Assembly (NCBI GenBank): GCA_027186245.1
Contig: CP114483.1
Span: forward strand, 12,978,220-13,042,219
Reading direction: 5' to 3'
Length of the DNA: 64,000 nucleotides
Source of the DNA: Coriaria nepalensis
Taxonomy: Eukaryota > Streptophyta > Magnoliopsida > Cucurbitales > Coriariaceae
The notes beneath the pieces were generated by a model. The model was not told where the DNA came from. It did no database searches and saw only the letters and a program-made list of their open reading frames with translations. Shown one piece after another: positions 48,582-62,861 of this stretch; position 1 is the first letter of the stretch; every line of letters begins with the position of its first letter. The translations under genes and the position numbers were made by a program.

Positions 48582-51519
48582 AGCCTTAAAAAGCATGTCA
48601 TTCAGTCTTTTCATATCATTAAATTGTTTGAAAGCACGTCCAACAAATTCTATGTTTGCATTTAAAACATGACTTTCATGCATAACTTGCAAATGATCTA
48701 TTGAAGAAAACTATGCATTTTTTTAGCCTTAAAGTTGTATTATTGCGTCTCTTTTGGTCATTAAATCATTCAAAATCACTTCGTACGAAAGTCGCAGTTT
48801 AAACATGACTTTCGTGCATAACTTGCCGTTGATTGATTCAAGGCAACAACGCATTTGTTTAGCGTTAAAATCATGTCATTGAGTCTCTTGTAGTCATGAA
48901 ATCATTTTAATTAATCCGAATGAATTCTATTTTCGCCCTTCAAACATGATTTTCTTACATAACTTGCAATTAATCTATTGACGACAACAATGCATTCCTT
49001 TAGCCTTAAAAAGCATGTCATTCTGTCTTTTCATGTCATTAAATTGTTTGAAAGCACGTCGAACCAATTGTATGTTCGCATTTAAAACACGACTTTCATG
49101 CATAACTTGCAAATGATCTATTGAAGAAAACTATGCATTTTTTTATCCTTAAAGTCGTATTATTGCGTCTCTTTTGGTCATTAAATCATTCAAAATCACT
49201 TCATACGAAATTCGCAGTTTAAACATGATTTTCGTGCATAACTTGCCGTTGATCGATTCAAGGCAACAACGCATTTGTTTAGCCTTAAAATCATGTCATC
49301 GAGTCTCTTGTAATCATGAAATCATTTTAATTAATCCGAACGAAATCTATTTTCACCCTTCAAACATGATTTTCTTACATAACTTGCAATTAATCTATTG
49401 AAGACAAAACTGCGTTCCTTTAGCCTTAAAAAGCATGTCATTCAGTCTTTTCATGTCATTAAATTGTTTGAAAGCACGTCGAACCAATTCTATGTTTGCA
49501 TTTAAAACACCACTTTCATGCATAACTTGCAAATGATCTATTGAAGAAAACTATGCATTTTTTTAGCCTTAAAGTCGTATTCTTGCGTCTCTTTTACTCA
49601 TTAAATCATTCAATATCACTTCGTACGAAATTCGCAGTTTAAACATGACTTTCGTGCATAACTTGCCGTTGATCGATTCAAGGCAACAACGCATTTGTTT
49701 AGCCTTAAAATCATGTCATTGAGTCTCTTGTAGTCATGAAATCATTTTAATTAATCCGAACGAATTCTATTTTCGCCCTTCAAACATGATTTTCTTACAT
49801 AACTTGCAATTAATCTATTGAAGACAACAATGCATTCCTTTAGCCTTAAAAAGCATGTCATTCAGTCTTTTCATGTCATTAAATTGTTTGAAAGCACGTC
49901 CAACAAATTCTCTGTTTGCATTTAAAACATGACTTTCATGCATAACTTGCAAATGATCTATTGAAGAAAACTATGCATTTTTTTAGCCTTAAAGTCGTAT
50001 TATTGCGTCTCTTTTGGTCATTAAATCATTCAAAATCACTTCGTACGAAATTCGCACTTTAAACATGACTTTCGTGCATAACTTGCCGTTGATCGATTCA
50101 AGGCAACAACGCATTTGTTCAGCATTAAAATCATGTCGTTGAGTCTCTTGTAGTCATGAAATCATTTTAATTAATCCGAACGAATTCTATTTTCGCCCTT
50201 CAAACATGATTTTCTTACATAACTTGCAATTAATCTATTGAAGACAACAATGCATTCCTTTAGCCTTAAAAAGCATGTCATTCAGTCTTTTCATGTCATT
50301 AAATTGTTTGAAAGCACGTCCAACAAATTCTATGTTTGCATTTAAAACATGACTTTCATGCATAACTTGCAAATGATCTATTGAAGAAAACTATGCATTT
50401 TTTTAGCCTTAAAGTCGTATTATTGCGTCTCTTTTGGTCATTAAATCATTCAAAATCACTTCGTACGAAAGTCGCAGTTTAAACATGACTTTCGTGCATA
50501 ACTTGCCGTTGATCGATTCAAGGCAACAACGCATTTGTTTAGCGTTAAAATCATGTCATTGAGTCTCTTGTAGTCATGAAATCATTTTAATTAATCCGAA
50601 TGAATTCTATTTTCGGCCTTCAAACATGATTTTCTTACATAACTTGCAATTAATCTATTGACGACAACAATGCATTCCTTTAGACTTAAAAAGCATGTCA
50701 TTCAGTATTTTCAGGTCATTAAATTGTTTGAAAGCACGTCGAACCAATTCTATGTTCGCATTTAAAACACGACTTTCATGCATAACTTGCAAATGATCTA
50801 TTGAAGAAAACTATGCATTTTTTTATCCTTAAAGTCGTATTATTGCGTCTCTTTTGGTCATTAAATCATTCAAAATCACTTCGTACTAAATTCGCACTTT
50901 AAACATGACTTTCGTGCATAACTTGCCGTTGATCGACAAGGCAACAACGCATTTGTTCAGCGTTAAAATCATGTCATTGAGTTTCTTGTAGTCATGAAAT
51001 CATTTTAATTAATCCGAACGAATTCTATTTTCGCCCTTCAAACATGATTTTCTTACATAACTTGCAATTAATCTATTGAAGACAACAATGCATTCCTTTA
51101 GCCTTAAAAAGCATGTCATTCAGTCTTTTCATGTCATTAAATTGTTTGAAAGCACGTCCAACAAATTCTATGTTTGCATTTAAAACATGACTTTCATGCA
51201 TAACTTGCAAATGATCTATTGAAGAAAACTATGCATTTTTTTAGCCTTAAAGTCGTATTATTGCGTCTCTTTTGGTCATTAAATCATTCAAAATCACTTC
51301 GTACGAAAGTCGCAGTTTAAACATGACTTTCGTGCATAACTTGCCGTTGATCGATTCAAGGCAACAACGCATTTGTTTAGCGTTAAAATCATGTCATTGA
51401 GTCTCTTGTAGTCATGAAATCATTTTAATTAATCCGAATGAATTCTATTTTCGCCCTTCAAACATGATTTTCTTACATAACTTGCAATTAATCTATTGAA
51501 GACAACAATGCATTCCTTT
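48582..51519 (+). repeat. Satellite units 118-124, copy 2 of the 2939-bp-offset duplication
   Basis: Units at 48582, 49002, 49422, 49842, 50262, 50682 (418 bp) and 51100. The first three repeat 45643, 46063 and 46483. After the A of 49842 the match is lost: the B and C of that unit have CGTACGAAATTCGCAC and CAGCATTAAAATC instead. Unit 50682 begins AGACTTAAAAAGC with CAGTATTTTC, marks that recur at 51940 and 52360, and has the GATCGACAAGG loss. Confidence 0.81.
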
Positions 51520-54500
51520 AGCCTTAAAAAGCATGTCATTCAGTCTTTTCATGCCATTAAATTGTTAGAAAGCACGTCAAACCAATTCTATGTTTGCATT
51601 TAAAACACGACTTTCATGCATAACATGCAAATGATCTATTGAAGAAAACTATGCATTTTTTTAGCCTTAAAGCCGTATTCTTGCGTCTCTTTTAGTCATT
51701 AAATCATTCAATATCACTTCCTCCGAAATTCACAGTTTAAACATGACTTTCGTGCATAACTTGCCGTTGATCGATTCAAGGCAACAACGCATTTGTTCAG
51801 CGTTAAAATCATGTCATTGAGTCTCTTGTAGTCATGAAATCATTTTAATTAATCCGAACGAATTCTATTTTCGCCCTTCAAACATGATTTTCTTACATAA
51901 CTTGCAATTAATCTATTGACGACAACAATGCATTCCTTTAGACTTAAAAAGCATGTCATTCAGTATTTTCATGTCATTAAATTGTTTGAAAGCACGTCAA
52001 ACCAATTCTATGTTTGCATTTAAAACACGACTTTCATGCATAACATGCAAATGATCTATTGAAGAAAACTATGCATTTTTTTAGCCTTAAAGTTGTATTA
52101 TTGCGTCTCTTTTGGTCATTAAATCATTCAAAATCACTTCGTACGAAAGTCGCAGTTTAAACATGACTTTCGTGCATAACTTGCCGTTGATTGATTCAAG
52201 GCAACAACGCATTTGTTTAGCGTTAAAATCATGTCATTGAGTCTCTTGTAGTCATGAAATCATTTTAATTAATCCGAATGAATTCTATTTTCGGCCTTCA
52301 AACATGATTTTCTTACATAACTTGCAATTAATCTATTGACGACAACAATGCATTCCTTTAGACTTAAAAAGCATGTCATTCAGTATTTTCATGTCATTAA
52401 ATTGTTTGAAAGCACGTCAAACCAATTCTATGTTTGCATTTAAAACACGACTTTCATGCATAACATGCAAATGATCTATTGAAGAAAACTATGCATTTTT
52501 TTAGCCTTAAAGCCGTATTCTTGCGTCTCTTTTAGTCATTAAATCATTCAATATCACTTCCTCCGAAATTCACAGTTTAAACATGACTTTCGTGCATAAC
52601 TTGCCGTTGATCGATTCAAGGCAACAACGCATTTGTTCAGCGTTAAAATCATGTCATTGAGTCTCTTGTAGTCATGAAATCATTTTAATTAATCCGAACG
52701 AATTCTATTTTCGCCCTTCAAACATGATTTTCTTACATAACTTGCAATTAATCTATTGAAGACAACAATGCATTCCTTTAGCCTTAAAAAGCATGTCATT
52801 CAGTCTTTTCATGTCATTAAATTGTTTGAAAGCACGTCCAACAAATTCTATGTTTGCATTTAAAACATGACTTTCATGCATAACTTGCAAATGATCTATT
52901 GAAGAAAACTATGCATTTTTTTAGCCTTAAAGTCGTATTATTGCGTCTCTTTTGGTCATTAAATCATTCAAAATCACTTCGTACGAAAGTCGCAGTTTAA
53001 ACATGACTTTCGTGCATAACTTGCCGTTGATCGATTCAAGGCAACAACGCATTTGTTTAGCGTTAAAATCATGTCATTGAGTCTCTTGTAGTCATGAAAT
53101 CATTTTAATTAATCCGAATGAATTCTATTTTCGCCCTTCAAACATGATTTTCTTACATAACTTGCAATTAATCTATTGACGACAACAATGCATTCCTTTA
53201 GCCTTAAAAAGCATGTCATTCAGTCTTTTCATGTCATTAAATTGTTTGAAAGCACGTCCAACAAATTCTATGTTTGCATTTAAAACACGACTTTCATGCA
53301 TAACTTGCAAATGATCTATTGAAGAAAACTATGCATTTTTTTAGCCTTAAAGTCGTATTATTGCGTCTCTTTTACTCATTAAATTATTCAATATCACTTC
53401 GTACGAAATTCGCAGTTTAAACATGACTTTCGTGCATAACTTGCCGTTGATCGATTCAAGGCAACAACGCATTTGTTTAGCCTTAAAATCATGTCATTGA
53501 GTCTCTTGTAGTCATGAAATCATTTTAATTAATCCGAACGAATTCTATTTTCGCCCTTCAAACATGATTTTCTTACATAACTTGCAATTAATCTATTGAA
53601 GACAACAATGCATTCCTTTAGCCTTAAAAAGCATGTCATTCAGTCTTTTCATGTCATTAAATTGTTAGAAAGCACGTCGAACCAATTCTATGTTTGCATT
53701 TAAAACACGACTTTCATGCATAACATGCAAATGATCTATTGAAGAAAACTATGCATTTTTTTAGCCTTAAAGCCGTATTCTTGCGTCTCTTTTACTCATT
53801 AAATTATTCAATATCACTTCGTACGAAATTCGCAGTTTAAACATGACTTTCGTGCATAACTTGCCGTTGATCGATTCAAGGCAACAACGCATTTGTTTAG
53901 CCTTAAAATCATGTCATTGAGTCTCTTGTAGTCATGAAATCATTTTAATTAATCCGAACGAATTCTATTTTCGCCCTTCAAACATGATTTTCTTACATAA
54001 CTTGCAATTAATCTATTGAAGACAACAATGCATTCCTTTAGCCTTAAAAAGCATGTCATTCAGTCTTTTCATGTCATTAAATTGTTTGAAAGCACGTCCA
54101 ACAAATTCTATGTTTGCATTTAAAACATGACTTTCATGTATAACTTGCAAATGATCTATTGAAGAAAACTATGCATTTTTTTAGCCTTAAAGTCGTATTC
54201 TTGCGTCTCTTTTAGTCATTAAATCATTCAATATCACTTCCTCCGAAATTCACAGTTTAAACATGACTTTCGTGCATAACTTGCCGTTGATCGATTCAAG
54301 GCAACAACGCATTTGTTTAGCCTTAAAATCTTGTCATTGAGTCTCTTGTAATCATGAAATCATTTTAATTAATCCGAACGAAATCTATTTTCGCCCTTCA
54401 AACATGATTTTCTTACATAAAATGCAATTAATCTATTGAAGACAACAATGCATTCCTTTAGCCTTAAAAAGCATGTCATTCAGTCTTTTCATGTCATTAA

Positions 54501-57500
54501 ATTGTTAGAAAGCACGTCGAACCAATTCTATGTTTGCATTTAAAACACGACTTTCATGCATAACATGCAAATGATCTATTGAAGAAAACTATGCATTTTT
54601 TTAGCCTTAAAGCCGTATTCTTGCGTCTCTTTTAGTCATTAAATCATTCAATATCACTTCCTCCGAAATTCACAGTTTAAACATGACTTTCGTGCATAAC
54701 TTGCCGTTGATCGATTCAAGGCAACAACGCATTTGTTCAGCGTTAAAATCATGTCATTGAGTCTCTTGTAGTCATGAAATCATTTTAATTAATCCGAACG
54801 AATTCTATTTTCGCCCTTCAAACATGATTTTCTCACATAACTTGCAATTAATCTATTGAAGACAACAATGCATTCCTTTAGCCTTAAAAAGCATGTCATT
54901 CAGTCTTTTCATGTCATTAAATTGTTTGAAAGCACGTCCAACAAATTCTATGTTTGCATTTAAAACATGACTTTCATGCATAACTTGCAAATGATCTATT
55001 GAAGAAAACTATGCATTTTTTTAGCCTTAAAGTCGTATTATTGCGTCTCTTTTGGTCATTAAATCATTCAAAATCACTTCGTACGAAAGTCGCAGTTTAA
55101 ACATGACTTTCGTGCATAACTTGCCGTTGATCGATTCAAGGCAACAACGCATTTGTTTAGCCTTAAAATCTTGTCATTGAGTCTCTTGTAATCATGAAAT
55201 CATTTTAATTAATCCGAACGAAATCTATTTTCGCCCTTCAAACATGATTTTCTTACATAACTTGCAATTAATCTATTGAAGACAACAATGCATTCCTTTA
55301 GCCTTAAAAAGCATGTCATTCAGTCTTTTCATGTCATTAAATTGTTAGAAAGCACGTCGAACCAATTCTATGTTTGCATTTAAAACACGACTTTCATGCA
55401 TAACATGCAAATGATCTATTGAAGAAAACTATGCATTTTTTTAGCCTTAAAGCCGTATTCTTGCGTCTCTTTTAGTCATTAAATCATTCAATATCACTTC
55501 CTCCGAAATTCACAGTTTAAACATGACTTTCGTGCATAACTTGCCGTTGATCGATTCAAGGCAACAACGCATTTGTTCAGCGTTAAAATCATGTCATTGA
55601 GTCTCTTGTAGTCATGAAATCATTTTAATTAATCCGAACGAATTCTATTTTCGCCCTTCAAACATGATTTTCTTACATAACTTGCAATTAATCTATTGAA
55701 GACAACAATGCATTCCTTTAGCCTTAAAAAGCATGTCATTCAGTCTTTTCATGTCATTAAATTGTTTGAAAGCACGTCCAACAAATTCTATGTTTGCATT
55801 TAAAACATGACTTTCATGCATAACTTGCAAATGATCTATTGAAGAAAACTATGCATTTTTTTAGCCTTAAAGTCGTATTATTGCGTCTCTTTTGGTCATT
55901 AAATCATTCAAGATCACTTCGTACGAAAGTCGCAGTTTAAACATGACTTTCGTGCATAACTTGCCGTTGATCGATTCAAGGCAACAACGCATTTGTTTAG
56001 CGTTAAAATCATGTCATTGAGTCTCTTGTAGTCATGAAATCATTTTAATTAATCCGAATGAATTCTATTTTCGCCCTTCAAACATGATTTTCTTACATAA
56101 CTTGCAATTAATCTATTGACGACAACAATGCATTCCTTTAGCCTTAAAAAGCATGTCATTCAGTCTTTTCATGTCATTAAATTGTTTGAAAGCACGTCCA
56201 ACAAATTCTATGTTTGCATTTAAAACACGACTTTCATGCATAACTTGCAAATGATCTATTGAAGAAAACTATGCATTTTTTTAGCCTTAAAGTCGTATTA
56301 TTGCGTCTCTTTTACTCATTAAATTATTCAATATCACTTCGTACGAAATTCGCAGTTTAAACATGACTTTCGTGCATAACTTGCCGTTGATCGATTCAAG
56401 GCAACAACGCATTTGTTTAGCCTTAAAATCATGTCATTGAGTCTCTTGTAGTCATGAAATCATTTTAATTAATCCGAACGAATTCTATTTTCGCCCTTCA
56501 AACATGATTTTCTTACATAACTTGCAATTAATCTATTGAAGACAACAATGCATTCCTTTAGCCTTAAAAAGCATGTCATTCAGTCTTTTCATGTCATTAA
56601 ATTGTTTGAAAGCACGTCCAACAAATTCTATGTTTGCATTTAAAACATGACTTTCATGCATAACTTGCAAATGATCTATTGAAGAAAACTATGCATTTTT
56701 TTAGCCTTAAAGTCGTATTCTTGCGTCTCTTTTAGTCATTAAATCATTCAATATCACTTCCTCCGAAATTCACAGTTTAAACATGACTTTCGTGCATAAC
56801 TTGCCGTTGATCGATTCAAGGCAACAACGCATTTGTTTAGCCTTAAAATCTTGTCATTGAGTCTCTTGTAATCATGAAATCATTTTAATTAATCCGAACG
56901 AAATCTATTTTCGCCCTTCAAACATGATTTTCTTACATAACTTGCAATTAATCTATTGAAGACAACAATGCATTCCTTTAGCCTTAAAAAGCATGTCATT
57001 CAGTCTTTTCATGTCATTAAATTGTTTGAAAGCACGTCGAACCAATTCTATGTTTGCATTTAAAACACGACTTTCATGCATAACTTGCAAATGATCTATT
57101 GAAGAAAACTATGCATTTTTTTAGCCTTAAAGTCGTATTCTTGCGTCTCTTTTAGTCATTAAATCATTCAATATCACTTCCTCCGAAATTCACAGTTTAA
57201 ACATGACTTTCGTGCATAACTTGCCGTTGATCGATTCAAGGCAACAACGCATTTGTTTAGCCTTAAAATCATGTCATTGAGTCTCTTGTAATCATGAAAT
57301 CATTTTAATTAATCCGAACGAAATCTATTTTCGCCCTTCAAACATGATTTTCTTACATAACTTGCAATTAATCTATTGAAGACAACAATGCATTCCTTTA
57401 GCCTTAAAAAGCATGTCATTCAGTCTTTTCATGTCATTAAATTGTTTGAAAGCACGTCGAACCAATTCTATGTTTGCATTTAAAACACGACTTTCATGCA

Positions 57501-57820
57501 TAACTTGCAAATGATCTATTGGAGAAAACTATGCATTTTTTTAGCCTTAAAGTCGTATTCTTGCGTCTCTTTTAGTCATTAAATCATTCAATATCACTTC
57601 CTCTGAAATTCACAGTTTAAACATGACTTTCGTGCATAACTTGCCGTTGATCGATTCAAGGCAACAATGCATTTGTTTAGCCTTAAAATCATGTCATTGA
57701 GTCTCTTGTAGTCATGAAATCATTCTAAATTAATCCGAACGAATTCTATTTTCGCCCTTCAAACATGATTTTCTTACATAACTTGCAATTAATCTATTGA
57801 AGACAACAATGCATTCCTTT
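51520..57820 (+). repeat. CCTCCGAAATTCACAG domain, units 125-139
   Basis: Units at 51520, 51940, 52360, 52780, 53200, 53620, 54040, 54460, 54880, 55300, 55720, 56140, 56560, 56980 and 57400 (421 bp). A monomer B form with CCTCCGAAATTCACAG first appears at 51720 and dominates to the end. Several duplications overlap. Units 52780 and 53200 recur at 55720 and 56140 (offset 2940), and unit 54040 recurs at 56560 (offset 2520). The stretch from about 54320 to 55140 is repeated directly at about 55160 to 55980 (offset 840). TTGTTAGAAAGC with ACATGCAAATG marks units 51520, 53620, 54460 and 55300. Confidence 0.84.
57400..57820 (+). repeat. 421-bp unit, 1-bp gain in C
   Basis: CATTCTAAATTAATCC at about 57722 has one extra A compared with CATTCTAATTAATCC seen in other units. 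Private to this unit. Confidence 0.88.
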
Positions 57821-58240
57821 AGCCTTAAAAAGCATGTCATTCAGTCTTTTCATGTCATTAAATTGTTTGAAAGCACGTCCAACAAATTCTATGTTTGCAT
57901 TTAAAACATGACTTTCATGCATAACTTGCAAATGATCTATTGAAGAAAACTATGCATTTTTTTAGCCTTAAAGTCGTATTCTTGCGTCTCTTTTAGTCAT
58001 TAAATCATTCAATATCACTTCCTCCGAAATTCACAGTTTAAACATGACTTTCGTGCATAACTTGCCGTTGATCGATTCAAGGCAACAACGCATTTGTTTA
58101 GCCTTAAAATCATGTCATTGAGTCTCTTGTAATCATGAAATCATTTTAATTAATCCGAACGAAATCTATTTTCGCCCTTCAAACATGATTTTCTTACATA
58201 ACTTGCAATCAATCTATTGAAGACAACAATGCATTCCTTT
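57821..58240 (+). repeat. Satellite unit 140, link unit
   Basis: One 420-bp unit with CACGTCCAAC, ATTCTTGCG, CCTCCGAAATTCACAG, TTGTAATCATG and GAAATC. It is close to the units at 59921 and 60341, the last units of the cycle that starts just to its right, so it may be the tail of an earlier, more diverged turn of that cycle. Confidence 0.75.
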
Positions 58241-60761
58241 AGCCTTAAAAAGCATGTCATTCCGTCTTTTCATGTCATTAAATTGTTTGAAAGCACGTCG
58301 AACCAATTCTATGTTTGCATTTAAAACACGACTTTCATGCATAACTTGCAAATGATCTATTGAAGAAAACTATGCATTTTTTTAGCCTTAAAGTCGTATT
58401 CTTGCGTCTCTTTTAGTCATTAAATCATTCAAAATCACTTCATACGAAATTCGCACTTTAAACATGACTTTCGTGCATAACTTGCCGTTGATCGATTCAA
58501 GGCAACAACGCATTTGTTTAGCCTTAAAATCATGTCATTGAGTCTCTTGTTGTCATGAAATCATTCTAATTAATCCGAACGAATTCAATTTTCGCCCTTC
58601 AAACATGATTTTCTTACATAACTTGCAATTAATCTATTGAAGACAACAATGCATTCCTTTAGCCTTAAAAAGCATGTCATTCAGTCTTTTCATGTCATTA
58701 AATTGTTAGAAAGCACGTCGAACCAATTCTATGTTTGCATTTAAAACACGACTTTCATGCATAACTTGCAAATGATCTATTGAAGAAAACTATGCATTTT
58801 TTTAGCCTTAAAGTCGTATTATTGCGTCTCTTTTACTCATTAAATTATTCAATATCACTTCGTACGAAATTCGCAGTTTAAACATGACTTTCGTGCATAA
58901 CTTGCCGTTGATCGATTCAAGGCAACAACGCATTTGTTTAGCCTTAAAATCATGTCATTGAGTCTCTTGTAGTCATGAAATCATTTTAATTAATCCGAAC
59001 GAATTCTATTTTCGCCCTTCAAACATGATTTTCTTACATAACTTGCAATTAATCTATTGAAGACAACAATGCATTCCTTTAGCCTTAAAAAGCATGTCAT
59101 TCAGTCTTTTCATGTCATTAAATTGTTTGAAAGCACGTCCAACAAATTCTATGTTTGCATTTAAAACATGACTTTCATGCATAACTTGCAAATGATCTAT
59201 TGAAGAAAACTATGCATTTTTTTAGCCTTAAAGTCGTATTCTTGCGTCTCTTTTAGTCATTAAATCATTCAATATCACTTCCTCCGAAATTCACAGTTTA
59301 AACATGACTTTCGTGCATAACTTGCCGTTGATCGATTCAAGGCAACAACGCATTTGTTTAGCCTTAAAATCTTGTCATTGAGTCTCTTGTAATCATGAAA
59401 TCATTTTAATTAATCCGAACGAAATCTATTTTCGCCCTTCAAACATGATTTTCTTTCATAACTTGCAATTAATCTATTGAAGACAACAATGCATTCCTTT
59501 AGCCTTAAAAAGCATGTCATTCAGTCTTTTCATGTCATTAAATTGTTTGAAAGCACGTCGAACCAATTCTATGTTTGCATTTAAAACACGACTTTCATGC
59601 ATAACTTGCAAATGATCTATTGAAGAAAACTATGCATTTTTTTAGCCTTAAAGTCGTATTCTTGCGTCTCTTTTAGTCATTAAATCATTCAATATCACTT
59701 CCTCCGAAATTCACAGTTTAAACATGACTTTCGTGCATAACTTGCCGTTGATCGATTCAAGGCAACAACGCATTTGTTTAGCCTTAAAATCATGTCATTG
59801 AGTCTCTTGTAATCCTGAAATCATTTTAATTAATCCGAACGAAATCTATTTTCGCCCTTCAAACATGATTTTCTTACACAACTTGCAATTAATCTATTGA
59901 AGGCAACAATGCATTCCTTTAGCCTTAAAAAGCATGTCATTCAGTCTTTTCATGTCATTAAATTGTTTGAAAGCACGTCCAACAAATTCTATGTTTGCAT
60001 TTAAAACATGACTTTCATGCATAACTTGCAAATGATCTATTGAAGAAAACTATGCATTTTTTTAGCCTTAAAGTCGTATTCTTGCGTCTCTTTTAGTCAT
60101 TAAATCATTCAATATCACTTCCTCCGAAATTCACAGTTTAAACATGACTTTCGTGCATAACTTGCCGTTGATCGATTCAAGGCAACAACGCATTTGTTTA
60201 GCCTTAAAATCATGTCATTGAGTCTCTTGTAATCATGAAATCATTTTAATTAATCCGAACGAAATCTATTTTCGCCCTTCAAACATGATTTTCTTACATA
60301 ACTTGCAATTAATCTATTGAAGACAACAATGCATTCCTTTAGCCTTAAAAAGCATGTCATTCAGTCCTTTCATGTCATTAAATTGTTTGAAAGCACGTCC
60401 AACAAATTCTATGTTTGCATTTAAAACATGACTTTTGATGCATAACTTGCAAATGATCTATTGAAGAAAACTATGCATTTTTTTAGCCTTAAAGTCGTAT
60501 TCTTGCGTCTCTTTTAGTCATTAAATCATTCAATATCACTTCCTCCGAAATTCACAGTTTAAACATGACTTTCGTGCATAACTTGCCGTTGATCGATTCA
60601 AGGCAACAACGCATTTGTTTAGCCTTAAAATCATGTCATTGAGTCTCTTGTAATCATGAAATCATTTTAATTAATCCGAACGAAATCTATTTTCGCCCTT
60701 CAAACATGATTTTCTTACATAACTTGCAATTAATCTATTGAAGACAACAATGCATTCCTTT
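58241..60761 (+). repeat. Right-end higher-order cycle, turn 1 (six units, 2521 bp)
   Basis: Units at 58241, 58661, 59081, 59501, 59921 and 60341 (421 bp). The order is: TTGTTGTCATG with GAATTCAATT; TTGTTAGAAAGC with TTTTACTCATTAAATTATTC; CACGTCCAAC with ATCTTGTC; TAATCCTGAAATC with GAAGGCAAC; then two CACGTCCAAC units. The first four repeat at 60762 and the first three again at 62862. The extra base in the last unit is ACTTTTGATGC at about 60431. Confidence 0.88.
60341..60761 (+). repeat. 421-bp unit, 1-bp gain in A
   Basis: ACTTTTGATGCATAAC at about 60431 replaces ACTTTCATGCATAAC. Private to this unit. The partner turn at 60762 lacks this unit altogether. Confidence 0.88.
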
Positions 60762-62861
60762 AGCCTTAAAAAGCATGTCATTCAGTCTTTTCATGTCATT
60801 AAATTGTTTGAAAGCACGTCGAACCAATTCTATGTTTGCATTTAAAACACGACTTTCATGCATAACTTGCAAATGATCTATTGAAGAAAACTATGCATTT
60901 TTTTAGCCTTAAAGTCGTATTCTTGCGTCTCTTTTAGTCATTAAATCATTCAAAATCACTTCATACGAAATTCGCACTTTAAACATGACTTTCGTGCATA
61001 ACTTGCCGTTGATCGATTCAAGGCAACAACGCATTTGTTTAGCCTTAAAATCATGTCATTGAGTCTCTTGTTGTCATGAAATCATTCTAATTAATCCGAA
61101 CAAATTCAATTTTCGCCCTTCAAACATGATTTTCTTACATAACTTGCAATTAATCTATTGAAGACAACAATGCATTCCTTTAGCCTTAAAAAGCATGTCA
61201 TTCAGTCTTTTCATGTCATTAAATTGTTAGAAAGCACGTCGAACCAATTCTATGTTTGCATTTAAAACACGACTTTCATGCATAACTTGCAAATGATCTA
61301 TTGAAGAAAACTAAGCATTTTTTTAGCCTTAAAGTCGTATTATTGCGTCTCTTTTACTCATTAAATTATTCAATATCACTTCGTACGAAATTCGCAGTTT
61401 AAACATGACTTTCGTGCATAACTTGCCGTTGATCGATTCAAGGCAACAACGCATTTGTTTAGCCTTAAAATCATGTCATTGAGTCTCTTGTTGTCATGAA
61501 ATCATTCTAATTAATCCGAACGAATTCAATTTTCGCCCTTCAAACATGATTTTCTTACATAACTTGCAATTAATCTATTGAAGACAACAATGCATTCCTT
61601 TAGCCTTAAAAAGCATGTCATTCAGTCTTTTCATGTCATTAAATTGTTTGAAAGCACGTCCAACAAATTCTATGTTTGCATTTAAAACATGACTTTCATG
61701 CATAACTTGCAAATGATCTATTGAAGAAAACTATGCATTTTTTTAGCCTTAAAGTCGTATTCTTGCGTCTCTTTTAGTCATTAAATCATTCAATATCACT
61801 TCCTCCGAAATTCACAGTTTAAACATGACTTTCGTGCATAACTTGCCGTTGATCGATTCAAGGCAACAACGCATTTGTTTAGCCTTAAAATCTTGTCATT
61901 GAGTCTCTTGTAATCATGAAATCATTTTAATTAATCCGAACGAAATCTATTTTCGCCCTTCAAACATGATTTTCTTACATAACTTGCAATTAATCTATTG
62001 AAGACAACAATGCATTCCTTTTGCCTTAAAAAGCATGTCATTCAGTCTTTTCATGTCATTAAATTGTTTGAAAGCACGTCGAACCAATTCTATGTTTGCA
62101 TTTAAAACACGACTTTCATGCATAACTTGCAAATGATCTATTGAAGAAAACTATGCATTTTTTTAGCCTTAAAGTCGTATTCTTGCGTCTCTTTTAGTCA
62201 TTAAATCATTCAATATCACTTCCTCCGAAATTCACAGTTTAAACATGACTTTCGTGCATAACTTGCCGTTGATCGATTCAAGGCAACAACGCATTTGTTT
62301 AGCCTTAAAATCATGTCATTGAGTCTCTTGTAATCCTGAAATCATTTTAATTAATCCGAACGAAATCTATTTTCGCCCTTCAAACATGATTTTCTTACAT
62401 AACTTGCAATTAATCTATTGAAGGCAACAATGCATTCCTTTAGCCTTAAAAAGCATGTCATTCAGTCTTTTCATGTCATTAAATTGTTTGAAAGCACGTC
62501 GAACCAATTCTATGTTTGCATTTAAAACACGACTTTCATGCATAACTTGCAAATGATCTATTGAAGAAAACTATGTATTTTTTTAGCCTTAAAGTCGTAT
62601 TCTTGCGTCTCTTTTAGTCATTAAATCATTCAATATCACTTCCTCCGAAATTCACAGTTTAAACATGACTTTCGTGCATAACTTGCCGTTGATCGATTCA
62701 AGGCAACAATGCATTTGTTTAGCCTTAAAATCATGTCATTGAGTCTCTTGTAATCCTGAAATCATTTTAATTAATCCGAACGAAATCTATTTTCGCCCTT
62801 CAAACATGATTTTCTTACATAACTTGCAATTAATCTATTGAAGGCAACAATGCATTCCTTT
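60762..62861 (+). repeat. Right-end higher-order cycle, turn 2 (five units, 2100 bp)
   Basis: Units at 60762, 61182, 61602, 62022 and 62442. The first four match 58241, 58661, 59081 and 59501 in order. The fifth (62442) is a second TAATCCTG and GAAGGCAAC unit, in place of the two CACGTCCAAC units of turn 1. The C monomer of 61182 has TTGTTGTCATG with GAATTCAATT, unlike its partner at 58661, which suggests conversion from the neighbouring unit. Confidence 0.87.
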
